Positions 22,233-31,876 of a stretch of DNA of 61,313 nucleotides are shown one piece after another. Both the position numbers and the translations under genes were made by a program. Below the pieces are notes generated by a model. The model was not told the DNA's origin, did no database searches, and saw nothing but the letters and a program-made list of their open reading frames with translations. Origin of the DNA: Dichomitus squalens LYAD-421 SS1 (taxonomy: Eukaryota > Basidiomycota > Agaricomycetes > Polyporales > Polyporaceae); assembly GCF_000275845.1 (NCBI RefSeq), contig NW_006766900.1:12553-73865 (forward strand), read 5' to 3'. Numbering within the stretch: position 1 is the first letter of the stretch; each line of letters begins with the position of its first letter.

Positions 22233-23747
22233 CTTCGGAGGCTATACGGCGTCGCAGAACTTCTCGACGTAGTAGGATGTGAGTCTTGAGCACCGGTTAG
22301 CAAATGTGGGGTGGACGTGAGATGACAACTGAATGAGCCTTATATGAGACAGGCCATATCATGACCTACCGCATTGTACCGTAGCAACTTAGCTGAAGTG
22401 GAGTGGCGCTGGTACAATGCGAACAAAGCGGCCTGCAGCAAGTGTTTCACGTTCAGCCCTCTGCCATTAAAGCGATAAAGAGCTAAGTAGGACTCTGAGG
22501 ACAAGGCCTCGCTTAAGTATCTCCCACCTTGATCACTACCTCGAAGGTCGTTCATTAGGAGTCTTTCCTCTCCCGCCATGAAGAGAAAATGAATCAAAAT
22601 TATCACCACCCGGAGCGTTGCTTTTCCCGCGACATGACGATCTATGGACGGCCGACTTCTAAATGCTGCAGCTGGGCATCAGCTGTTCAACATTTGAGTG
22701 GCAATCATCTCGGCACGACCTCACCGAATGAAGGACATTCCGCATGTCCGCCTGCAACCCTAGAATGACATACCCTCTGCTCGTTCTCTCGGATGCCCCA
22801 CTTATGACCAGCACACGCGAAGCAATGGAAGCGGTGACCATGGGAAAATGTCCTGCTTCGAGACGTCAACCTGCGGTAATTTGGACGGCCTTTCCGGTCG
22901 CTTTTCGAAACGTTCGCGGCAAGCTTGCGGAGCGAAAGTCCATGTTCACCTGGTATGGCGTGTACGCAGGGTCAAGTGCTGGTTGGCGGATCAGACCAAG
23001 CGGCAAGCCGAAACACAGCATCCTAAGTCGTTCGGTGAATTGATGGTGCTTACTTATGTACAGTCGACACCCTCTTAACCCATAGCCCTCGGGACAGGCC
23101 CGAATATATGGGTTTTGAGGGGTTATGGGCTACGAGAACTTAAGCGCCTCATAAGCGCCCCTGATTAGTCCCAGTTAGCGAGCGCTGGAAAGGCGTCTAC
23201 TGACCCTTTGAGAGAGCGCTATGAGATTTCGAACAGACTCACCTACCCACAACGTGGTCGGAGCATGGATGGACACTGGGAGGACTCTGGGAAGCATGCA
23301 TCGAGTATTGCAAAGGTTATCGATGAGCGTAATCTCAATGTGAGCCCTATTACCGTATGGGTTTTGGGCCCTAGAAAGCTATGGGTTATTGGGTACCAGG
23401 GGCCTATGGGTTATGGGGTCGAATTCCCCCTATCCCGACTTGGGAAAGCCAAAATCCTATGGGTTTCGGGAGTTTATGGGTTACCAGGGGTATGGGTTAG
23501 GAGGGTGTCGACTGTAGTAGGGATTCAACCTTAGGCCTTATCATTGACAGATCTTACCTCACAATTGATGTATTTGTAAAGACACTTTACTTCCCGATGA
23601 TGGGACCCTGATGAGCTTCTATCAGATTGAACGGGCCTACTTGTACGTGCGCATCCCTGCCCGCGAGCACGACTTGGCTCTCTCCTCCAACGTCTTCGAC
23701 GGCCCTAGGGACACGCCCGCCACAACACGTATAGACGCATCAATAAG
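22233..23747. other. Divergent intergenic region of paralogues A and B
   Basis: It separates two head-to-head paralogues. It contains a 454-bp MITE-like element (23061-23514). The rest, including the shared promoter stretches next to both ATGs, shows no recognisable gene. Confidence 0.6.
23061..23514. mobile_element. MITE-like element with Tc1/mariner-type ends
   Basis: The left end CAGTCGACACCCTCTTAACC (from 23061) is repeated inverted at the right end (to 23514) with one mismatch over about 24 bp, and TA flanks both ends. A TA target duplication and CAGT ends fit the Tc1/mariner-pogo group. The 454-bp interior has no transposase frame but holds at least seven copies of an ATGGGTT-like motif, mostly TATGGGTTA, near both ends, which may be subterminal transposase-binding sites. 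Confidence 0.75.
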
Positions 23748-26188
23748 ATGCCTAAGCGTCTTCCCACGCCTGAGATTGACGATGGAGCAAAGTATCTAAC
23801 CGTCGTCAACCCGTATCCATTTCGCCCGAACATGTACCTCCCCAAACCTCGCGAGCTTTTCGCGCAGTGGATCGCGGCATGCATTGGCCCCAGCATCGGC
23901 CCCAGATATCTTCGCGCATTCTATCACAAACCAACAGTAGGTTCACAGCGTGGACAGACGAGCGGGTCATGTGTTCACCCGTAGCGTTCGCTCTGTTAGT
24001 CCCCAGGATGCATTATCGTCGAAGTCGACGAGTCGCTTCCAAGCTTCAGGGTGTTGCTTGGGCTACACAAATGGTCTGAGTTCTTGAAAAACTCCAAGGG
24101 CCACGAAGAGACAGTGTCCGGGGTATACTACTGTACATACGGATCAGACCGTGACGTGCAAAAGAACGGTGAGCCTTCTTGCACTTTACCTTGTTCCACA
24201 TCTGATGTTGCGTACAGGATGGCTGCGCATCGACGTGGAGGACGGGTGGTTCCTGAAACCTACGAAAGCGTGCGTCTGCCCTGAAGAGTAAGTACTGGCT
24301 CTAGCTGAACACCCGCTGGCCGTGCAGTTTCGTTGTCCCTTACCCGTCGACATACTATTGCGACGTCCCGAAGCCCGGAAGAGACGTCATCCAAAACGAT
24401 CTCTGTCGTCCGTTGCCAACTCAGAGCTTCCCGCCTCCTCCGCCGCCCCGGCCAGCGCCCGTTGTCGGTACGCCCGAATGGCAAGAGTGGAAGCAGAAGC
24501 AGGACTCCGTGAAGCAGATCCGAGCTTGGACCCGCAATGGCAGGTCGGAGATAGTCACTCCAGGCCCAGCAGCTATGCAGGCCCGTAAGTTCCTCTTGCC
24601 ACTATATCTTCCCATTCCTCATCCCTCTTACCTAGGGAGCAGTGGTCCGACCATTCCACTTTCTCTGAGTGTACCCCCTGGGCTCGCCAGGGGAAGTCCC
24701 TCTACGAGCAGTAGCAGCGGATCGACGATTAGTGACGCTGCGGTCCTCACTCCGACGGATGACTTCGATGGCGATGAGTTTCCACGTGTCGGCATGGTCA
24801 GCGAGAACGTCCAAAGTGCGCTCGAGGCTTTGACTCTGAACGGCGGAGTTGATGACGAAGATGAGGATGTGTACTACACTGTGGCTGACAGCGAAACCCT
24901 AGCGGGCGACGCCCTAGAGGCGAAATACGCGACTATCCTCGACAAGGAGGTGGAGGTGCGGTCACTCTGGAACGACTACGTCCCACCTGACGACGGCCTC
25001 GACGAGGACGACGATGAAGAAGACGACGAAGGCATAAAGAAGGCTGCCGCGAAGAATCCCGAGCTCTGCAAAGTGCACCACATCGTCTGCAAGAAGGGCA
25101 TCTGCCGTGACTACGCGATCCAGCTCGCCCAGAAGCGCAAGCGCGACCGCCTGGAGGAGATCCGCAAGGAGCGCGAGAAGGCGGCCGCAAAGCGCGAGAA
25201 GAAGAACGCAAGGCAGAACTTGTCCGGCACGAGCACTCCCATGTCCGCGTCCGGGACTGCGAGCGGCGCGACGAGCCCATCGGGCGCGCGTTCGCCCCCG
25301 CCGCACTTGCGCGCTGGAGCCCCACGCCAGCTCCCCCCGCACCTCAAACCTGGTGCGTCTGCTGCCGCCATGCCCAGGTCCACGCCCGTCTCGCCTGTTG
25401 TAGAACATGGCCGTGACGGACGAGTCACCCCGACGCCTTCGCGCCGACAAGACGACGATGACGATTCGCACTCGGTCGCGCCCTCGAGCGTCGGCTGGGG
25501 AATCATGTCCGACACGCCCTGGGGCCCCGAGGTGAAGCAGAAGGGGAACGACTGGGGGGTAACTCCGGTGAAGGCAGCTCCTCGCCGCAACCCCGCCCCT
25601 GTGTCGAACGTCAACGCTGCCGCGAGCAATACGAAAGCATGGGGCGCATGGGGCAAGGCGCCGTCGATCTCCGCGTCATCTGTGCGGCGGAACAACGGTG
25701 GCTGGTCGATTGGCTCGCGCACTGAGACTGGTGACGGTGACGATGACTGGCCGACTGCTGGCCAAGTGAAGTCTGCCGCCCCGGCGCGCGCACCCGATAG
25801 CCCCTGCCCTACCCGCGAATTTGGCGCGTGGGGCAAGGCCCCATCCATCTCTGCGTCGTCGGTACGTCGGAACCACGACAGTTGGTCTAACAGCGGCCGG
25901 AGCATCAGCGACAACGGGGAAACTCGGTCCGTCGCGGCGAGCGAGGGTGCTGGTTGGGGTGCAAACGCTGGCGTCAATGCCGACGCCAACACTGACGGGC
26001 CGTGGGGTAGCACAGACGCGGTCAAGGCTGCGAGGGCAACGAGGGTAGCGGGGAGCAACGTCGACGGGAGGAAGAAGACATGGGCGGAGTTGGTGGACGA
26101 CGAGTTGGACGGGCTCGATGGGCGGTCTGTCGCTGCGAGCACAGAGAGCGGCCAGACGTGGGGGAACGTTAGTGCGGGCCCGTGGTGA
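23748..26188 (+). CDS. Paralogue B: Cys/His-motif protein with WG/GW-rich tail
   Basis: Exons 23748-23940, 24007-24168, 24218-24287, 24328-24584 and 24636-26188 give 744 aa. The N-terminal domain matches paralogue A: YLTVVNPYP, QWIAACIG, FYHKP, IIVEV, LLLGLHKWSEFL, GWLRIDVEDGWF and NDLCRPLP. ELCKVHHIVCKKGIC at about residues 371-385 is the shared Cys/His motif, followed by a long K/R/E helix. From about residue 510 to the end the protein is disordered and rich in WG/GW pairs: VGWGIM, DTPWGP, NDWGV, AWGAWGK, FGAWGK, AGWGA, GPWGS, TWGN and a final GPW. Acidic runs (about residues 200-365) precede the motif. WG-rich disordered tails of this kind are known as Argonaute-binding hooks in other proteins, so an RNA-silencing or P-body role is possible but unproven. 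The last intron (24585-24635, 51 nt) is in frame and stop-free. Confidence 0.82.
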
Positions 26189-26652
26189 GTGCCAAACGAA
26201 CGGATGAAGATTCTGTGAAGTGTTTTCCTGCTTTTCTTGCTGTACTCGTCTGACTGCTATGAGCTATGAATGTCCTGCATCCCGAGAAACCCTGTCCTGC
26301 TGTGCACACGACTGTATTGTCTTACTCTGTCTCCGTCTGTCGTCTACCTTCTGTATTCGCTTATTTTCGGAGGTGCATCTCATATCCACATCCGTGTTAT
26401 TGGACCTCCTAGCGTTACGCAGCCTTCTGCTTTGCACGTCCTCGTACATCTCATCTAGGTTTCGAAGATTACTTGCTGTATTACAAGAGTACTGACATGT
26501 GTGACTCAATTATTCGACTTTTGACAAATCAGACAACATATTGACATCGTGACAACAAGCACCAAGCACAGCGATGAACGATAGACTACACATCCTAGCA
26601 CAGCAACATATCATGTATAAAAATCAAGCACGAGGCATCTCCAATGCGTATA
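26189..26652. other. Convergent intergenic region
   Basis: It contains only the 3' flanks of paralogue B and the C2H2 gene; T-rich on the plus strand. No gene is seen. Confidence 0.4.
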
Positions 26653-28592
26653 TCACCACTCCTGGCTCTCGCTTGGGAACGGCTTCTGCGTCAACAACTC
26701 ACTCGGGTTGACGTACCCGTAAGCCTCGCTGTACCCTCCCCCATCCTGGCTCTGGCTCTGGGACGCGAGAGAATCCGCGTTCGGCTCGCTCTTGACGTCC
26801 CTCGCTGCAGCCTGAGACTGCGTCTGCGACGCTTGAAGCTGCGACATCACCTGGCCCCGTCGCGGGAGCGGCAGCACCCCCGAGCGGAACGTCCCGCGCG
26901 TCCCCGTCGCTGGCCCAGCGGATATCTGCAACGCCAGGGGTGCAGAAGCCTCGTCCGGCTGTTCGTCGACAGCAGGGAGCCCTCCGGGGTTCGCGTTCGT
27001 GCGCGTAGCTTTGCGACCGGCGCCGCCGGCGGAAGGCGGCTTGGACGTCGCGCGCCGCGGTCCCGCTGCTGACGGTTCCGCACCGGGCTGCATCTCCGAC
27101 TGCGTGCCCGTGTACGTGTCGGACGACGCACGGCTGCGCGTCGTCCGCCTCGGCAGAGGGAGGATCTTAGTCTGCGAAACTGGTGGAGGAGCAGGAGCCG
27201 GAGTTTTGGACCGGCTGCGGAGCGTGCGCGTCGAAGGCGGGACTTGAGCAGCTTGCGCTGAGTGCGAGTTCGAGCGTGTGCGCCGGCGCGAGAGGGGAGG
27301 GGAGGACGGGTTGGAGGAGTGCGGGTAGGCGAGCTCCTGCTCTTGCGCCGAGGGCTCAACCTTGAGCTCGGGCACTTGCGTCCCTGTCTCCGCGGGGAGT
27401 ACCGGATGCGTGGACTCAACAGCGTGCGAGCCCACGTACGACTGCGGTTCGAGCTGCGAGGAGGGCTCTGACTGCGTATGCGGGCGCGCCGAGGATGACA
27501 CGGACGAGCTGCCGCCCGCGTTTTGGCTGTCGTGTGCACGCGACGCGTGAGACGGGGCTTGAGAGGGCACGGGGGAGGCGACGTTCTGCGTCAGCGCGTC
27601 CTCGACCGCCTGCGCGGAGCCGTCAGACGCCGCTCGAGGGCTGTACGCCGAAAGTTTGCTCGGGGAGGCTTGAGGTTGCGGGTGCGAGAGCGTCGGAGAG
27701 GTTGAGAATGGCCGCGGCTTGTCTGGAGAGGGCGACGGACCCGAACCTGTCCTACGTGGAAGCGAAGACGCCGCTGGCCGCGCCCCCAACGTAGAGGAAC
27801 TTGGCTTCCGGTCGACAATGGGCGACGCTTGATTTTGCTCGCTCGAGTGATTGATCGCGTCATTGACCATGTGTGTCAGACTCGGAGAGGGGGGGACTGA
27901 CGCCGCGGACGGGGTGGACCTGGGCGAGGACTGTGCGGTGTACGACGCGAAGGACGTGCGGCGGCGCTTCGCTGAGGGCACCGACGAAGCCGGTGAGGGG
28001 TCCGAGAGCTGGACCTTGGGAGATGGGTATGCATTGAAGCTTGCGCGTGGATGCGGGGGCTCTCTGCGGATATCTGAGGAGGTGGAGGGCGATCGCGAAC
28101 TGGACGGTGGACGGTGGAGGTGGGATGGGATGGGCGGGGGGGTTACAAGAAAACTCGAACCACCGCGCACGGAAGCAGGATTGCTTCGTCGTGGGGGCAC
28201 GGAGGCGGAGTTGCTTCGTCGTGGAGGCACGGAGGCGGAGTCGTTTCGGCGCGGCGGCTCATCGACCTCCATGCGTGTCCGCGATGAAGACCGGGTGGTT
28301 TGGGTATGGCCTGGGACCGCTGCCAGGAGGCTGTCTACGCAGGGAACGGGTGGTTGGTTCAGTGAACACACGGGCACAATCATCGACACGCACCTGTAGC
28401 CCCGCTTCTTCCCTCAGTTGAACGCAGATATGCGTCGAGGTCGCGCTTCCTGACCTGGAGGATGTTGACCTCGTTCAAATGGGATTGTTGCAAATGTCTG
28501 CGGAGATCCCTGCCGTCGCGAAACGTCTCCGGACACCAGTTCCAGTTGCAGCTCCACATCTTGGGCACCGCAAATTGGACTTGGTCCATCAT
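26653..28592 (-). CDS. C2H2 zinc-finger protein with long disordered region
   Basis: Exons 28394-28592 and 26653-28334 give 626 aa. Near the N-terminus, MWSCNWNWCPETF with RDLRRHLQQSHL forms a single C2H2 finger (CxxxxC spacing, then HxxxxH), followed by LQVRKRDLDAYLRS. The remaining 550 or so residues are Ser/Pro/Arg/Gln-rich and probably disordered, with many S-P sites, RS patches and basic RRTRS/KPPSAGGAGRKATR stretches. Three 10-residue repeats of the form ASVPPRRSN lie at about residues 100-130, encoded by 30-bp tandem repeats. This fits a transcription or chromatin regulator, but the target is unknown. The alternative start is the adjacent second ATG at 28589. Confidence 0.75.
28171..28260. 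repeat. 30-bp tandem repeat, three copies, in the C2H2 gene
   Basis: Units at 28171-28200, 28201-28230 and 28231-28260 share the core GGAGGCGGAGTTGCTTCGTC with a few substitutions; the third is the most diverged. In frame they encode the 10-residue repeat with PPRRSN. Confidence 0.85.
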
Positions 28593-29907
28593 GCCAGAGG
28601 TCGTCGCAGATCGGTGAGATATGACGGGGCGTGTGGTGTCGATGGTGGCGTCGATGACCGACTTTCCCGGCGGTGTGCTATAAAGCCCAGAATATTCCTG
28701 AGGTTGGCGAGAACCTGCGATACGCTCGCTGTTAGTGCTGTAGGACGAACGAAGCGCCCCGAGGATAGCGTTGGCAGCGATGTCGGAGAATGAGAGCAGG
28801 TTGCAAACTGACGGCTATCATTCTATAGCCTTTAGCGCCCGTTGCACTTGCACAAAGTATGTTCTTTTACCATCGTATGTACTCGCTCACTTTTGTCTCT
28901 TGTATCAGACCTTTGGAACAACTAGCCTATCGCCCTCAGCAATATGGAAGCAGCGCTGTGTCACTGTCACCATGACGATAGTGCGTCAATGTTAACGTTC
29001 AAACGACATCAGTAAGCCCTCGAGAAACTTCGTGCTATGTCTACCCCCTGGAACGACGACTTTTTCATTCTTGAACTGTGCCTGGATCCCTGCTCTGAGT
29101 ACTCCTAGTGTAAAGTGGCTCGAACCCGCCCGTCGAAGCCATTACACCACAAGGCAGTGTCACTAAGAAGTTAAGTTCTCAACCACCGGCGAGTAGATGT
29201 GCACATTACCGGGCTTGATCGTGCTTAGTGTGACCGCCACCCTTACACCTAGTAGCCTTTTATACGATGCCGTGCAAGGACCCTCTGTCAGACACCTCCG
29301 TCTCATACCTGGGCCCCAGCAGTTTGTATGACCTGCCTGTCACCGTGCAGAAGGGACATCAGCGAATCACTGTCTCCGTCTACAGCAACATTCAAAGTTG
29401 AGAGTTTCTGCACATGTCATCCACCCCAATACTGGCCATCAATGCTGTGTCGTTCCCTGTATGTATGTTCTCTAAGCCTATCGGCTCCGGAGCTCATTTT
29501 TCAAACGTTACAGCATGCGGCGCGTGGGTATTGAGGATGGTGGAGCAAGCACGGAGTGCACGCGCCGGGTGCACTATACTCAACGCCGATTGGTTCTATT
29601 TCTGCATTGGGAGAACGCTCAAACAGCAACAGATTGGAACAGAATGGAACGCGCACAAATATCAGGCACACGAAGTTCGGCATGTTCTCTGCAGTTGTCT
29701 ATCGACCACGACCACCCCTGCCTCCGTGCCCTCAATCTTCCCCTCTCTCCATACCTCCCGTTCCCCGCCTGCGTGCTCACCTCACTCCCTTTTATTTGCA
29801 GGCCCCACACTCTTTCGAACTGACGATCTCTCCCAGGCACGCTCACTTTCGCACTCCACTCGCTCTTTCGCTCCAGAACCCTCTTCGAATCCCATCCCGA
29901 CTTGAAC
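28593..29907. other. Intergenic region upstream of two divergent genes
   Basis: No gene recognised. A tRNA relic lies at about 29113-29155. The stretch just before the TOS1-type ATG (about 29740-29900) is CT-rich on the plus strand, as is usual for core promoters of strongly expressed filamentous-fungal genes. Confidence 0.45.
29113..29155 (-). pseudogene. tRNA relic lacking the anticodon arm
   Basis: On the minus strand TGGTGTAATGG fits a tRNA box A and GGTTCGAGCC fits box B, but they lie about 23 nt apart rather than about 44. The anticodon arm is missing and the T stem does not pair well. It cannot form a working tRNA. Confidence 0.4.
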
Positions 29908-31224
29908 ATGCATCTATCCGCATCTGTCGCCCTGTTCGCCCTGTTCGCCATTCCGGTACCCTTCGTCAGGGCGCAAGTGAAGCCCAACAACCTGGCGGCG
30001 GCTTCGACCTCGGGCGCACTCAGTGCTCTCAAGTACACCAAAGTCGGCAGCACAGGCTCGTACAACCAGGTCACAGACATCATCCCTGGAACGTTCCCCA
30101 CCTGCTCCGCCAACCCGTTCTGCATTACGACCCCCAAGCAAATCAGCGGTACGTCCTCTGATCCTAGCGCTCATGCGGAGATAGAGAGCTGACATGGACC
30201 CGCTGCGCCTGTGCAGGGAACCTGGCGCCGTTCGATGATGAGATGACAGTGGTGTTCAGGGGCCCCATGAACTTGTATGATATCGCCGTGTACCAGTCGA
30301 CGAACGCAAGCTCTGCCAGCTGGAACAAGGTCAGCTCGTGGACCGCCGGTCAGCAGCCGTCCAACCTCGTGTTCATGAACAACAACGGCGGCGACGCCAG
30401 TGGCGAGTGGTCGAGTGCGTTTCTGTTATGAAGTGATGCCGTTTGCCACGTGGCTGACGCGTTTGCAGTCTGCGCGGGCTCGAGTCAGTCGTACGCCAAC
30501 GGTGCGTGGACAGACGCTACGACGGCTCCGAACAAGGAGGTCGCGAACGGCTTCCTCGATGAAGACCACGAGATGGCACGTCCTTCTCCCTCTCCTTATC
30601 ATTCTCTATCCCGATCCTAACCTTATCCCAACACAGAACATCATGACCGCCACATCCTGCCAAGAAATCTCTTGCGCAGGCTTCTCGCGCGGTACCGCGA
30701 ACCACGGTTGGTCAGGCAGCAAATTCTTTGTCTTCACCTTCGACATGCCTTCATCTTCGTCTTCTACCAAGACTCCCGCTATCTGGGCGCTCAACGCACA
30801 GATCGTCCGTGCCGCGCAGTACGGCTGCAACTGCCGCGGGACCGGCCCCCAAGGCTGCGGGGAACTCGACATCCTCGAGGTCCTGAACAATGACCCATCC
30901 GCGAACATCAACCAGGCGATCTCAGAGATCTATTCCCCGAAGGGGGCGACGGGGACGGGAAGCGGAGGGTTCTTTGCGCGCCCGACGGATGGCAAGGTCA
31001 CCTATGGGGTCATCTTTGACGTTCAGACAGACCAGATCGCGATCCAGAGGTATACGCAGTGGGACTACACCCAGGGCCAAATCACCAGGAGCCTAATGGA
31101 GGGGTACCTCAGTGCGCCTGCGCTCGTTGTGCCCTTTGATGGCTCTGGAGCGAATGGGAAGAGGGAAGACGTGCGCTCGAGGATGTTTGGGGCTCACCGG
31201 CGCCGTCACCACTCCATGCACTGA
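29908..31224 (+). CDS. TOS1: TOS1-family cell-wall protein, putative beta-1,3-glucanase
   Basis: Exons 29908-30148, 30217-30414, 30469-30575 and 30637-31224 give 377 aa. A signal peptide (MHLSASVALFALFAIP...FVRA, about 22 aa) is followed by the N-terminal domain seen in Tos1/YJL171C proteins, with TCSANPFC and the stretch from FDDEMTVVFRGP. The C-terminal catalytic-like domain includes GFLDEDHEM, TSCQEISCAGFSRG, MPAIWALNAQIVRAAQYGCNC-like residues and GCGELDILEVL, where the acidic residues resemble a glucanase active site. Tos1-type proteins are secreted or wall-bound, and relatives act on beta-1,3-glucan. A basic C-terminal end (RRRHHSMH) replaces any obvious GPI signal. The third intron seems to use a GC donor (30576-30636), which alone restores the family frame. 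Confidence 0.87.
30576..30636 (+). other. GC-AG intron in the TOS1-type gene
   Basis: Splicing from ATG|GCACGT to ACACAG| joins DHEM to NIMTATSC in phase. The nearest GT donor, four bases later, gives a frameshift. The 61-nt length fits the other introns. Confidence 0.65.
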
Positions 31225-31876
31225 GACATGTTCATACTGAGGACCCTTCTACGCTGGCCAAGCTTGCCGCTTTCTCGTTCCAACTCCCCACTAGTTCCGT
31301 CTAGCACCTGTTTATACCCTCGCCGGCTGGCCGTCGCCCCAGGCTGCTACTCTCTCACGACCTGTTTAAAACGTTTACGTCTGCCATATCGATGTTTTGC
31401 ACAGGGTGCACGTCAGGGTGTATCGTTCACAATCTTTTGTTAGACAGCGCTAGGCGTTGTATTCTCTGCTCGTTTGCTGTAGAGCTGCGCGATGCTCGTA
31501 TGTTATAAAGCGCACATGTTGTTATTTTCTCTCGGGCACGGCTCTGCTACATCCGCGCTGCCGTGCCACGTAAGTACCAATTCCGACAATAGCATCCGGA
31601 CTCGGAGGTATGTGGGTCACCTCATCGGCGTTTGTCTGGCTATGTCGCTTACATTTAGACACTCAAATCCGTCATATCATGTTCGTTATACTCACAGTCC
31701 GCCCATCAATATTGCGCTTTCGTGTTCTTACGGCATTGCACAAAGCAAGTCTCATCCCGGACATGACGTACGCATCGCGGCCCCGGAGCGGATGAGGCAA
31801 TTCAGCCGGCAACGCGCTGTCCTCGGACTCTGCGGATTACTTATCAGCGCTAGCTTCTTATGAGAGTGCTTTACTT
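31225..31876. other. Intergenic region
   Basis: It contains the 3' UTR of the TOS1-type gene and the promoter of the NAPE-PLD-type gene. No gene recognised. Confidence 0.4.

Noticed and set aside
25111..26142. 343-codon minus-strand ORF
   Set aside because: It is a shadow of the GC-rich exon of paralogue B and has no independent domain.
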